Shown here one piece after another: positions 34,143 through 44,383 of a stretch of 64,000 nucleotides of DNA. The position numbers and the translations under genes were made by a program. Origin of the DNA: Actinoplanes sp040639655 (lineage in GTDB: Bacteria > Actinomycetota > Actinomycetes > Mycobacteriales > Micromonosporaceae); contig NZ_JBFAAI010000001.1 in assembly GCF_040639655.1 (NCBI RefSeq), positions 186,001 to 250,000 on the forward strand, written 5' to 3'. The stretch's first letter is position 1. Each line of letters opens with the position of its first letter. The notes under the pieces were generated by a model. It was not told the DNA's origin and made no database searches. It saw nothing but the letters and a program-made list of their open reading frames with translations.

Positions 34143-36881
34143 ATGCCTGACCTGACCGCCCGACTGCGCCGTGCGCTGTCCCGGCTTCCCCGGCGCCGGG
34201 TCCTGCCCGCGGCCGCCGCCCTCGTGGTGCTGGCCGGCGCCGCCGTCTGGGCGGTCCGGCCCGCGCCGGACGCCTGGACCACCGAGGACCTCCGGATCGC
34301 CGGTGCCGACGTCGAGCTGGACGCACGCTTCTACCTGCCGGCCGACCGCGACGGCAAGGTGCCCGCGGTGCTGCTCGCGCACGGGTTCGGCGGCAGCAAG
34401 GACTCGGTCCGCAGCGACGCCGAGTCGCTGGCCGAGCGAGGCTACGCCGTCCTCGCGTGGACGGCTCGCGGCTTCCGCCGCAGCACCGGACAGATCCACC
34501 TGGACAGCCCCGACCACGAGGTCGAGGACGCCCAGCGCCTGCTCGACTGGCTGGCCCAGCGCCCGGAGGTGACCACCGACGGTCCCGGCGACCCGAAGGT
34601 CGCGGCGGTCGGCGGTTCCTACGGTGGTGCCCTCGCCCTGATGCTGGCCGGCCAGGACCAGCGGGTCGACGCGATCGTCCCGCAGATCACCTGGAACGAC
34701 CTGTCCGAGGCGCTGGTGCCGGGTGGCGTCTTCAAGAAGGCCTGGGCCGGCTACTTCTTCGGCAACGGCGGGGCCTCCGCCATCGGCCTGCTGGGCGGTG
34801 GTGGCGGCGGCGGTCGAGTCCCGGAGCAGGGAGATCCCGCCTGCGGCCGGTTCGCCGAGGACGTCTGCAAGGCGTACCTGCAGATGGCCACCACCGGCAT
34901 CCCCGACGAGACCACCCTGGCCCTGCTGCGCAAGTCCAGCCCGGCCACGGTCCTCGACAAGATCAAGGCGCCGACCCTGCTGATCCAGGGCGCCGTCGAC
35001 ACGCTGTTCCCGCTCTCCGAGGCGGACGCCAACGCGCGTGGCATCGCCGCGACCGGCACCCCGGTCAAGGTCGCCTGGTTCACCGGCGGCCACGACGGCG
35101 GCGAGGGCCCTGCCTCCGACTCCGACCGGGTCAAGTTCCTGACGGTCCAGTGGCTCGACCACTACCTGAAGGGTGAGGGCGAGACGCCGAGCGACGACTT
35201 CACGTTCTCCCGCGTCGCCGGGTTCAGTGCGCTCGACCGCGGGCTCGTCACCAACGGCTACTCGACCGAGGCGTATGTGGGGCTGAACGGCTCCGGACGA
35301 ACCGAGATCACCCTGGAGGGCGCGGCACAGCCGATCGCCAACCCGCCGAACGGCAACCCCGGCGCCATCTCCTCCATGCCGGGACTCACCGGCCGGCTCA
35401 GCTCGGTGCTCAGCGGCGGCGTCGCCCTCGACGTGCCCGGCCAGCACGCGAACTTCGAATCCGCTCCGCTGACCTCGGCGGTCGAGGTGGCCGGATCGCC
35501 GTCGGTGCGGCTGCGGGTGGCCTCACCGACCGGTGAGGCGATCGTCTTCGTCAAGCTCTTCGACGTCGACCAGAACGGTGCGGCGACCCTCAGCGCCGGC
35601 CTGGTCGCCCCGATCCGGCTCACCGGCCTGCCGGCCGACATCGCGCAGGCCCAGCCGGTCAGCGTGACGCTTCCGGCGATCGTCCGGCAGATCGACGCGG
35701 GACATTCGGTACGCATCACCGTCGCCACCTCCGACCAGGCGTTCCTGACCCCCGCGCAGCCCACCACGTACACCGTCGCCGTGGAACCGGCCCTGGTCCT
35801 GCCGACCCTGTTCGGTACGCCGATCGCCGACCCGGGCGCGCTCTGGTGGTATGCGCTCGCGGGTGTCGTCGGCCTCATCCTGCTCGGCCTGGCCGTGCTG
35901 CTGGCCGTCAGCCGGATCCGGCACCGCCGCCGGGACGTGGCCGTCGTCGAGGAGCATGCGAACACCCCGCTCGTGGTCAACGGGCTGCGCAAGGCGTACG
36001 GCGACGGTTTCGTGGCCGTCCAGGAGATCGGCTTCACGGTGGAACGCGGCCAGGTCGTCGGTCTGCTCGGCCCGAATGGCGCGGGCAAGACGACCACGCT
36101 GCGGGTGCTGATGGGCCTCACCCAGCCGACCGCCGGCGAGATCTACGTCTTCGGGCACCGGCTGGTCCCGGGCGCGCCGATCCTGTCCCGGGTCGGTTCG
36201 CTGGTCGAGGGGCCCGGCTTCCTGCCGCACCTGTCCGGCTACGAGAACCTGAAGGCGTACTGGCAGGCCACCGGCCGCCCGTGGGAGGACGCCCGTTTCG
36301 AGGAGGCACTCGAGATCGCCGGACTGGGTGACTCGGTGCACCGCAAGACCCGCAAGTACAGCCACGGCATGCGGCAGCGGCTCGCCATCGCGCAGGCCAT
36401 GCTCGGCCTGCCCGAACTGCTGGTCCTCGATGAGCCGACGGACGGGCTCGACCCGCCGCAGATCGCCGAGATGCGCCGTGTGCTCCAGCGGTACGCCACC
36501 GACGGCCGGGCCGTGCTGGTCTCCAGCCACCTGCTCGCCGAGGTGGAGCAGACCTGCACGCACGCCGTGGTCGTCAACAAGGGCCGGATCGTCGCGTCCG
36601 GCCCGGTCAGCGACATCGTCGGGGAATCCCCGTCGGTGCAGCTCGACGTATCGGACGTGCCGGCCGCCACCCGGATCCTGGAGGAGCTGGGCGTGCGGTC
36701 GGTGAAGACGGAGGGTGCGAACGGCCTGATCGTCGACATGAACGGCACGGCCCGGTCCGAGGTGGTCGCCTCGCTGGTCGGGGCCGGCATCGGGGTGGAT
36801 CGGCTGGTGCCGCGCCGGCGGCTCGAAGACGCCTTCCTGTCCCTGGTCGGCGACAACTCGCGAGGAAGTGGAGACCGATGA
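34143..36881 (+). CDS. Fusion of an extracytoplasmic alpha/beta-hydrolase (X-Pro peptidase/CocE-like) to an ABC ATPase
   Basis: 912 residues. Membrane helix at about 20-38; an S15-type alpha/beta hydrolase with nucleophile Ser159 in GGSYGG, Asp286 in QGAVDTLF and His317 in GGHDGG; then a jelly-roll-like beta domain (about 360-550) as in X-Pro dipeptidyl peptidases; a second helix at about 568-590; and a C-terminal ABC ATPase with Walker A GPNGAGKT (643-650), signature YSHGMRQR, and Walker B LVLDEPTDGLD. The two helices place the hydrolase outside and the ATPase inside. The permease gene follows with a 4-base overlap, so the pair should form an ABC-2-type exporter with its own exported hydrolase. 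Substrate unknown. Confidence 0.9.
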   Translation: MPDLTARLRRALSRLPRRRVLPAAAALVVLAGAAVWAVRPAPDAWTTEDLRIAGADVELDARFYLPADRDGKVPAVLLAHGFGGSKDSVRSDAESLAERGYAVLAWTARGFRRSTGQIHLDSPDHEVEDAQRLLDWLAQRPEVTTDGPGDPKVAAVGGSYGGALALMLAGQDQRVDAIVPQITWNDLSEALVPGGVFKKAWAGYFFGNGGASAIGLLGGGGGGGRVPEQGDPACGRFAEDVCKAYLQMATTGIPDETTLALLRKSSPATVLDKIKAPTLLIQGAVDTLFPLSEADANARGIAATGTPVKVAWFTGGHDGGEGPASDSDRVKFLTVQWLDHYLKGEGETPSDDFTFSRVAGFSALDRGLVTNGYSTEAYVGLNGSGRTEITLEGAAQPIANPPNGNPGAISSMPGLTGRLSSVLSGGVALDVPGQHANFESAPLTSAVEVAGSPSVRLRVASPTGEAIVFVKLFDVDQNGAATLSAGLVAPIRLTGLPADIAQAQPVSVTLPAIVRQIDAGHSVRITVATSDQAFLTPAQPTTYTVAVEPALVLPTLFGTPIADPGALWWYALAGVVGLILLGLAVLLAVSRIRHRRRDVAVVEEHANTPLVVNGLRKAYGDGFVAVQEIGFTVERGQVVGLLGPNGAGKTTTLRVLMGLTQPTAGEIYVFGHRLVPGAPILSRVGSLVEGPGFLPHLSGYENLKAYWQATGRPWEDARFEEALEIAGLGDSVHRKTRKYSHGMRQRLAIAQAMLGLPELLVLDEPTDGLDPPQIAEMRRVLQRYATDGRAVLVSSHLLAEVEQTCTHAVVVNKGRIVASGPVSDIVGESPSVQLDVSDVPAATRILEELGVRSVKTEGANGLIVDMNGTARSEVVASLVGAGIGVDRLVPRRRLEDAFLSLVGDNSRGSGDR

Positions 36882-37747
36882 GCACGGTGGAGGCCGCGGT
36901 CGGATACAAGGCGTCGGGCACCCTGCCGATCTGGGCCGAGATGCGTCGCCAGGCCTCGCGGCGGCGCACCCAGATGGCACTCGGGTTCATGGTGCTGCTG
37001 CCGGTCATCGTGTGGGCAGCCTTCGAGTTCGGCAACGCCGAACCGGGCGACGACGACGGTGACGGCGGCGGCTCGTTCAGCAGCATCGCTGACCTCGCCA
37101 CCTCCGGCGGGCTCAACTTCGCCCTCTTCAGCCTGGCGGTGTCGGCCGGATTCCTGCTGGTCGTGGTGGTGGCGCTGTTCTTCGGCGACACCGTGGCGAG
37201 CGAGGCCAGCTGGGGCAGCCTGCGCTATCTGCTTGCGGTCCCGGTGCCCCGGGCCCGGCTGCTCGGCATCAAACTGATCGTCGCCGGGGCGTACTCGCTG
37301 CTGGCCCTGTTCCTGCTCGTCGGCACCGCGCTGCTGATCGGCACGGTGCGGTACGGCTGGTCGCCGATGGGCAGCACCATCGCCGCCGAGATCCCACCGG
37401 CCGAAGGCCTGGCCCGGCTCCTCGGCATCGTGGCCTACCTCGCGGTGACGATGCTCGTGGTCGCCGGCCTGGCGTTCCTGCTCTCGGTGCTGACCGATGC
37501 GGCCCTGGGTGCGGTCGGCGGCGCTGTGATGCTCTGGATCCTCTCCAACATCCTGAACCAGATCGAGGCCCTCGGTAACCTGCGGAAAGTCCTTCCGACG
37601 TACTACACCGAAGCCTGGCGCGGCATGCTGTCCACTCCGATCCAGTCCGACGAGCTGGCCAAGGGCGCGATCTCGGCGGTCATCTACGCCACGCTCTTCT
37701 GGGGCCTCGCCTTCTACCGGTTCACCCGCAAGGACGTCACTTCTTGA
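36878..37747 (+). CDS. ABC-2-type transporter permease
   Basis: 289 residues, about six transmembrane helices. Features of ABC-2 permeases: a cytoplasmic start (TLPIWAEMRRQASRRRTQM), the first helix MVLLPVIVWAAFEF, an acidic Asp/Gly-rich loop (GDDDGDGGG), VALFFGDTVASEASWGSLRY with the conserved EASWGSLRYLL-like coupling segment, then hydrophobic helices and the C-terminal FWGLAFYRFTRKDV. The ATG overlaps the ATPase gene stop by four bases (ATGA). Together with 34143-36881 it is likely a two-gene exporter. Confidence 0.88.
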   Translation: MSTVEAAVGYKASGTLPIWAEMRRQASRRRTQMALGFMVLLPVIVWAAFEFGNAEPGDDDGDGGGSFSSIADLATSGGLNFALFSLAVSAGFLLVVVVALFFGDTVASEASWGSLRYLLAVPVPRARLLGIKLIVAGAYSLLALFLLVGTALLIGTVRYGWSPMGSTIAAEIPPAEGLARLLGIVAYLAVTMLVVAGLAFLLSVLTDAALGAVGGAVMLWILSNILNQIEALGNLRKVLPTYYTEAWRGMLSTPIQSDELAKGAISAVIYATLFWGLAFYRFTRKDVTS

Positions 37748-37753
37748 TTTCGT

Positions 37754-37774
37754 ACGGGACTCGCAGGGTCCCGT
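37754..37774 (+). terminator. Weak hairpin after the ABC permease gene
   Basis: Seven-bp stem ACGGGAC/GTCCCGT with a 7-base loop, 6 bases after the stop codon. Confidence 0.35.
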
Positions 37775-37891
37775 GACTCCGCCGGACGGCGTGGGCGGCA
37801 CTCCGGACCGTCCCACGCCGCCGGCTCATGCATGGGGAGACGGCTACGACCGGCCGATATCGGTTGACGGCTGAGGCATCCGGGCGGTGAC

Positions 37892-38809
37892 ATGGCGCCC
37901 GTGACGGCTGACTTCTCGATCCGCCCCGCCCGCCCCGGCGACGCTTCCGCCCTCGCGGCGCTCCGGCGGGAGGTCTACCCGTACATGGTCCGGGGCGAGG
38001 CGACGATCCGCCGGATGATCGTCTCGCCGCCGCCCGGCACGGACCGGATCTTCCTGGTGGCCGATCGGGCCGGCGAGCCGGCCGGCACGGTGTCCGCGTT
38101 CCGCCAGCCGCGTTCCGCCGATGCCGGATTCGGCCAGGTCGCCGTCCAGGTGCACCCGGACCACCGGGGCCGGGGCATCGGAACCGCCCTGCTGGCGGAG
38201 GCCACCGACTACCTGCGGGCCGTCGGCGTCACCCGGGCCGATACCTGGGCCGTCCCGGAGTCGCTCGGGTTCGCCCGCCGCAACGGTTTCGAGCCGTCCC
38301 GCGAGATGCGCTACTCGGCTCTGGACCTGACCGCGTTCACCGGCGTTCCCGATGCCGGGCCGGGCATCACGCTGGTACCGCTGAGCGAGGTGACCGAGCA
38401 GGCGCTCTACGAGGCCGACGTGGCGGCGGCCACCGACGAGCCGGGTGACGTCCCGTCCCAGCCGATGCCCTATCCGACATGGCGCTACGAGACCTGGGAG
38501 GAGCCGGGCCTGGATCGGGACGTGAGCACCGCGGCCGTGGCCGGCGGAGTGATCGTGTCGTTCTCGCTGCTGTTGCGAGACGGCGACCGGGCCTGGTCGG
38601 ACATGACCGCCACGGTTCCGGAGCACCGTGGTCGCGGCCTGGCCCGCCTGGTGAAGACGGAGACGCTGCGCCGGGCCGCGGCCGGGGGCGTGCGCACCGC
38701 CTACACCAGCAACGACGAGACGAACACCCCGATGCTGGCCGTGAACTCCCGTCTCGGCTACCGCCCGATCGCCACCCAGTTGTCCTGCCTGGCCACCCTC
38801 ACTTCGTAA
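37892..38809 (+). CDS. Tandem GNAT acetyltransferase-like protein
   Basis: 305 residues with two GNAT-like halves. The first (about 8-150) has VAVQVHPDHRGRGIGTALL with the acetyl-CoA loop RGRGIG and a FARRNGFEPSREMRY end. The second (about 160-300) has ATVPEHRGRGLARLVKTETL and ends TSNDETNTPMLAVNSRLGYR. Both halves keep an R/HRGRG motif, so both might bind acetyl-CoA. The protein resembles MshD-like double GNATs in layout, not in sequence. ATG at 37892 or GTG at 37901. Substrate unknown. Confidence 0.83.
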   Translation: MAPVTADFSIRPARPGDASALAALRREVYPYMVRGEATIRRMIVSPPPGTDRIFLVADRAGEPAGTVSAFRQPRSADAGFGQVAVQVHPDHRGRGIGTALLAEATDYLRAVGVTRADTWAVPESLGFARRNGFEPSREMRYSALDLTAFTGVPDAGPGITLVPLSEVTEQALYEADVAAATDEPGDVPSQPMPYPTWRYETWEEPGLDRDVSTAAVAGGVIVSFSLLLRDGDRAWSDMTATVPEHRGRGLARLVKTETLRRAAAGGVRTAYTSNDETNTPMLAVNSRLGYRPIATQLSCLATLTS

Positions 38810-38989
38810 CCCAGCCGCAGCCCGTGGTGAGTGGCGGTGCGCTGGTGGGCGTAGGTGACCACGCGGGGGTGGGGCGGCGCCGGTGGGCGTACCGGCGAAA
38901 GGTTCTGGAGAAGGAGGTCGCTCACACCTCGGGAACTCAGGGTGGTGTTGACGGAATCTCGTCGTAAGGTGTGGGAAACAACTGAATAC

Positions 38990-39124
38990 CTCATCCAGAG
39001 GGGCAGAGGGATACGGCCCGACGAAGCCCCGGCAACCACCGCGCAGCGATTCTCGATGACGAGCCGCGTGTGGCAGGTGCTAATTCCGTCCCCGTTCCGG
39101 CAGGTCGCCGCGGGGAAAGATGAG
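38990..39124 (+). promoter_or_regulatory. SAM-I (S-box) riboswitch upstream of thrC
   Basis: P1 is CTCATC (38990-38995) with GATGAG (39119-39124). The core strings are the S-box consensus in order: CAGAGGGGCAGAGGGA, GGCCCGACGAAGCCCCGGC, AACC, GGTGCTAATTCC and GAAAGATGAG. The 3' strand of P1 overlaps the GAGAGGA ribosome site (39122-39128) of thrC, so SAM binding should hide the ribosome site and lower translation. No terminator is seen between aptamer and gene. Confidence 0.93.
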
Positions 39125-39135
39125 AGGAAACTCTA

Positions 39136-40419
39136 GTGACGTCTGTCGTCAGCGCACCCTCTGCCACCTCCACGTCGCCCGCGAAGGGCCTGATCTGCCG
39201 CGCCTGTGGTGCCGAGTACCCCCTCGCCGCGCAGCACGCCTGTTACGAGTGTTTCGGCCCGCTCGAGGTCGCCTACGACGAGGCGGCACTCGCGCGGGTG
39301 ACGCGGGCCCAGATCGAGGCGGGGCCGCAGAACATCTGGCGTTACGCGGCTCTGCTGCCGGCCGGACAGGACCCGGCGACCCGGGTGACCCTCGACCCGG
39401 GCCTGACCCCGCTGGTCGCCGCACCGCAGCTGGCCGCCGCGATCGGCCTGCAGGCGCCGCTGTGGGTGAAGGACGACTCGCAGAACCCGACTCACTCGTT
39501 CAAGGACCGGGTCGTCTCGGTGGCCCTGACCGCGGCCAAGGAGCTGGGCTTCAAGCGGTTCTCCTGCGCCTCGACCGGCAACCTGGCCAACTCGGTGGCC
39601 GCCCACGCGGCCCGTGCCGGGGTGCCGAGCATCGTCTTCATCCCGTCCGATCTGGAGCAGGGCAAGATCATCACGACCGCGGTGTACGGCGGCGAGCTGG
39701 TGGCCATCGAGGGCTCCTACGACGACGTGAACCGGCTGTGCAGCGAACTGGTGGAGACCGACGAGTTCGAGGACACCGCGTTCGTGAACGTGAACGTGCG
39801 GCCGTTCTACGCCGAGGGCTCGAAGACCCTGGGGTACGAGGTGGCCGAGCAGCTGGGCTGGCGCATCCCGGCGCAGGTGGTCATCCCGATGGCGTCCGGT
39901 GAGCTGCTCACCAAGATCGACAAGGCGTTCACCGAACTGGTCGAGATCGGACTGGTCGAGGCCCCGGAGGGCGGCTGGACCGTCTTCGGTGCCCAGTCCG
40001 AGGGCTGCAACCCGATCGCGGTGGCCCTGCACGCCGACACCGACGTGATCACCCCGGTCAAGCCGACCGGTATCGCGAAGTCGCTGAACATCGGTGACCC
40101 GGCCGCCGGGCCGTACGCGATCGAGGCGGTCCGCCGCACCGGTGGCTGGATGGACTACGCGAACGACGACGAGATCCGTGAGGGCATCCGGCTGCTCGCC
40201 GAGACGACCGGTGTCTTCGCCGAGACCGCCGGCGGCACGACCGTGGCGGTGCTCAAGAAGCTGGTGGCGAGCGGCAAGCTCGACCCTGCGAAGGAGACCG
40301 TCCTCTACAACACCGGTGAGGGTCTGAAGACGCTCGACGCGGTGGCCGGCCAGGTTGGACCGACCCACACGATCAAGCCGTCGCTGAAGGGCGCGCGGGA
40401 GGCCGGTCTGCTGGGATAG
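39136..40419 (+). CDS. thrC: Threonine synthase
   Basis: 427 residues, PLP-dependent, makes threonine from O-phosphohomoserine. An N-terminal zinc-ribbon-like part (ICRACGAEY...CYECFGPL) is followed by the fold-type II PLP domain: Schiff-base Lys in THSFKDRVVS, phosphate-binding STGNLANSV, VIPMASGELLTKI, and the C-terminal TTVAVLKKLV. GTG at 39136 with GAGAGGA. SAM control through the S-box fits a gene at the threonine/methionine branch point: O-phosphohomoserine feeds both paths. It stands alone, without hom or thrB. Confidence 0.95.
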   Translation: MTSVVSAPSATSTSPAKGLICRACGAEYPLAAQHACYECFGPLEVAYDEAALARVTRAQIEAGPQNIWRYAALLPAGQDPATRVTLDPGLTPLVAAPQLAAAIGLQAPLWVKDDSQNPTHSFKDRVVSVALTAAKELGFKRFSCASTGNLANSVAAHAARAGVPSIVFIPSDLEQGKIITTAVYGGELVAIEGSYDDVNRLCSELVETDEFEDTAFVNVNVRPFYAEGSKTLGYEVAEQLGWRIPAQVVIPMASGELLTKIDKAFTELVEIGLVEAPEGGWTVFGAQSEGCNPIAVALHADTDVITPVKPTGIAKSLNIGDPAAGPYAIEAVRRTGGWMDYANDDEIREGIRLLAETTGVFAETAGGTTVAVLKKLVASGKLDPAKETVLYNTGEGLKTLDAVAGQVGPTHTIKPSLKGAREAGLLG

Positions 40420-40440
40420 GTCACCATTTCGTGACCTTCT
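40418..40440 (+). terminator. Terminator of thrC
   Basis: AGGTCAC/GTGACCT stem with a 6-base loop, followed by TCTCTC, starting within the stop codon. Confidence 0.55.
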
Positions 40441-40622
40441 CTCACTGTCGGTAATCGGCAATCAGCCGGTTGTCGAGAATTACCTCCTCCGAGGACTTGC
40501 ACTCCGATCTCCGGATCGGCAGGATGCTCTCTGCGGGAGGATGCGACGCCGTACGAGGCCCCTCACCTGGACATTGGCGACAATCTCCGAGGGTCCCAAC
40601 GATCCAGCGCTGACCCATCTGG

Positions 40623-41129
40623 CTACGTGCCCGGAGGTGCTGTGCGTCCGTCCTCCCGACCAAAAATCCTGCGAACCCCCGGCCGGTCAAGAGTCTTGCG
40701 AACCCACGGCCGCAGTGGGAGCTCTTCCGGGTAATGCCCGTCGGCGAGTCCCGCGTTCTTCTCGAACCAGTTGCGGACGCCGTACGACGTGGTCAGTGCG
40801 ATCGACCAGCCACACGCGACCCAGTAGGCGGGCCAGAACAGCGGGCCGAACAACGCGTACTGGCCGGCATGGCGGCATTCGTGGGTGAAGAGCGGGGCCC
40901 GTTCCTCCGCCAGCAGCCACTCGGCGCTCCGGTTCGTGATGATCACCGAGCCGACCGTGAAGCAGCTTCCGGCCGGCATCCTGAAGCGGAAGTTCTCGGC
41001 TATCAGGACACCGTGGCGGCCGCGCCGGATCCGGGTGCCGGTGACCGCGGCCAGCAGCAGCCCGACGAGGGTCGTCCCGTTCACGGCGGTCAGCGCCGTC
41101 CGGGTCACGTGCCACCCGCGCCCGGCCAT
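40623..41129 (-). CDS. Membrane-associated protein with HExxH-like motif
   Basis: 168 residues. A hydrophobic segment near the N-terminus (LVGLLLAAVTG) and a second in the middle (LFGPLFWPAYWVACGWSIAL) suggest membrane association. Between them lies FTHECRHAGQY, an HExxH-type pattern that could bind zinc, preceded by beta segments FRFRMPAGSCFTVGSVIIT. The tail is basic. I recognise no named family; zinc-peptidase activity is only a possibility. It starts one base after the stop of the GNAT gene and is likely co-transcribed with it. Confidence 0.72.
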   Translation of the reverse strand: MAGRGWHVTRTALTAVNGTTLVGLLLAAVTGTRIRRGRHGVLIAENFRFRMPAGSCFTVGSVIITNRSAEWLLAEERAPLFTHECRHAGQYALFGPLFWPAYWVACGWSIALTTSYGVRNWFEKNAGLADGHYPEELPLRPWVRKTLDRPGVRRIFGREDGRTAPPGT

Positions 41130-41130
41130 C

Positions 41131-41634
41131 TCAGACCGGCCGGCGCATCTGCAGCTCGGTCAGGACCCGGACGGTCGGATGCGGCATGCGGACCCCGGTG
41201 TCGACGAAACCGAGTTTCTCGTACGCCCGGACGGCCCGGTCGTTGCCGCAGACCACCTCGAGCATCAGCTCGTCACGCCCGGCCGCCGCGGACCAGTCGG
41301 CGACCGCCTCGACGAGCTGGGCGAGCAGCTTGCCGCCCCGGTGGGCCGGTGTCAGGTAGACCGCGAAGATCACCGTGCAGCCCGGTTCGCCGGGGACCGT
41401 GGTGCCGCCGGCATGCCCGATCAGCGGCCCGCCCGGGTCGGCGATGAACTGGGCCGTCTCGAACCCCTCGGCCGACTGCCGGATGCGCTGCCGGTAGCCC
41501 TCGTGAGACCGGGCCGCGGCCTGGGCCAGGGTCTCCAGGAAAGCGAGTGGACTGTCCGCGAGCATCTCCAGCCGCAGCGCCCGGACACGCGCGGTGTCCT
41601 CCGGCGTGACGCGGCGTACCTCCCAGTTCTCCAT
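41131..41634 (-). CDS. GNAT-family N-acetyltransferase
   Basis: 167 residues. Acetyl-CoA motif: FAVYLTPAHRGGKLLAQLVE, with RGGKLL in the pyrophosphate-binding position; C-terminal motif B: DELMLEVVCGNDRAVRAYEK then LGFVDTGVRM, as in RimI-like and ribosomal-protein-type GNATs. N-terminal VRRVTPEDTARVRALRLEML is also typical. Substrate unknown. First gene of a two-gene unit with 40623. Confidence 0.87.
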   Translation of the reverse strand: MENWEVRRVTPEDTARVRALRLEMLADSPLAFLETLAQAAARSHEGYRQRIRQSAEGFETAQFIADPGGPLIGHAGGTTVPGEPGCTVIFAVYLTPAHRGGKLLAQLVEAVADWSAAAGRDELMLEVVCGNDRAVRAYEKLGFVDTGVRMPHPTVRVLTELQMRRPV

Positions 41635-41715
41635 GGGTCATCCCTACCGCCGCCGGATCCGGTCGGCAACCGGGTTGTCGCGAAGCTGAGTGGTGGTCTG
41701 CGACATGATTCGACG

Positions 41716-42444
41716 ATGAACGATGAATTGCCCCGGCCGTACGCGGAGGCGCCCCCTTCCGCCGAGCCGCTCTCCGGCTTCCAGCTCGTGCGGGCCCGGC
41801 CGTGGGCCGTCGCCGCGACGGCTGTGCTCGCCGTCGCGCTGACGGCCGCACAGGTGTGGGTGTGGCTGCACTGGGTTCCGGCCACCGGTCCGATCGCCGA
41901 GCTGGACGCGTCGTACGGCCTCGTGAACCGGCTGGCCGAGTGGGTCTTCCTCCCGTTCCTGGGGGCCCTCCCGTTGCTGGTGCCGCTGGTCGTGATCGCC
42001 GCGCTCGCCGGGCGCCGGGTGACCGTGGGCCGGGCGCTGGCGCTGTGGGCCTTCTCCGCTCTGCTGTCGATCGTGGAGAACCTGTTGATCATGGGTGCCT
42101 TCCTCGCGGTCTACGGCGGTGCGGGCAGCGACGGGACCACGGTCGTGCTCAAGGTGATCGAGATCGGCTGGCTGGTCCTCGCCGCGGTGGCGGCCCGCCG
42201 GCTGCTGCCGCTCCCGGGGTACCCACTGATGCGAGGGCCCGACCTGGTGGTGATCGTCGTGGCGTCGGTCGCCGTGATGCTGGTGACCATGCCGCTGGGG
42301 GAGCTGGGGCTGAACCGGTGGGCCGGGACGGCGCTGTGGGCGTTGCTCGTCATGGTGTGGTCGTTTGCGGTGCTCGTCACGTCGGCCCCGAAAGGTTCCG
42401 CGTGGTCCGGTACCCCCGCTGACCTGCGGCGGCAAGATCCTTAA
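41716..42444 (+). CDS. Polytopic membrane protein, unknown function
   Basis: 242 residues from ATG at 41716. About six hydrophobic helices after a Pro/Glu-rich start, for example WAVAATAVLAVALTAAQVWV, FLGALPLLVPLVVIAALAG, IGWLVLAAVAARRLL, DLVVIVVASVAVMLVTM and ALWALLVMVWSFAVLVT. No signature identifies a family. It lies between divergent GNAT and downstream groEL. No ribosome site is clear; the bases CATGAT six bases upstream could be a weak -10 box for leaderless expression. Confidence 0.72.
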   Translation: MNDELPRPYAEAPPSAEPLSGFQLVRARPWAVAATAVLAVALTAAQVWVWLHWVPATGPIAELDASYGLVNRLAEWVFLPFLGALPLLVPLVVIAALAGRRVTVGRALALWAFSALLSIVENLLIMGAFLAVYGGAGSDGTTVVLKVIEIGWLVLAAVAARRLLPLPGYPLMRGPDLVVIVVASVAVMLVTMPLGELGLNRWAGTALWALLVMVWSFAVLVTSAPKGSAWSGTPADLRRQDP

Positions 42445-42489
42445 CCGAAACGGCGGCCTGTTCGGGGGTTTCGCGAGAAGATGGGGTTT

Positions 42490-42516
42490 CTTGCACTCGC
42501 CATCGGAGAGTGCTAA
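42490..42516 (+). promoter_or_regulatory. CIRCE operator 1 (HrcA site) of groEL
   Basis: CTTGCACTC-N9-GAGTGCTAA, with the right arm matching the consensus fully. It overlaps a TTGCAC / TAAACA promoter-like pair with 17-base spacing, so HrcA would block RNA polymerase directly. Confidence 0.88.
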
Positions 42517-42524
42517 ACAAGTGA

Positions 42525-42551
42525 TTGGCACTCGCGCATGCTGAGTGCCAG
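42525..42551 (+). promoter_or_regulatory. CIRCE operator 2 (HrcA site) of groEL
   Basis: TTGGCACTC-N9-GAGTGCCAG, eight bases after the first copy. Confidence 0.85.
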
Positions 42552-42640
42552 CAGGTCGGGACGGTGGGGTTCCGGTCGCGGTGCTGCCATCGGCATCGGG
42601 GCACGGAGCCGGTCGTCGCGGGCTATCCGGCTCGGCCTGA

Positions 42641-42669
42641 GGACGTCACATCGCCAGGTGGTGACGTCC
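42641..42669 (+). other. Inverted repeat in the groEL leader
   Basis: GGACGTCAC (42641-42649) and GTGACGTCC (42661-42669) form a perfect 9-bp stem with an 11-base loop, about 76 bases before the groEL start, inside a ~190-base leader. Confidence 0.55.
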
Positions 42670-42744
42670 GCAGACGTTCCTCAACGTGCGGAGAGCGGGG
42701 CCGACGAGGCCCGGCACCGCGGATGTCCGGGAGGACAACGCCGT

Positions 42745-44367
<1,623 letters not shown>

Positions 44368-44383
44368 GTCCATTCGTTCCCAA

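Noticed and set aside
38990..39124. SAM-IV riboswitch as an alternative class
   Set aside because: The strings AGAGGGG, GGCCC...GCCCC and GGTGCTAATTCC follow the SAM-I consensus; the SAM-IV-specific core is not seen.
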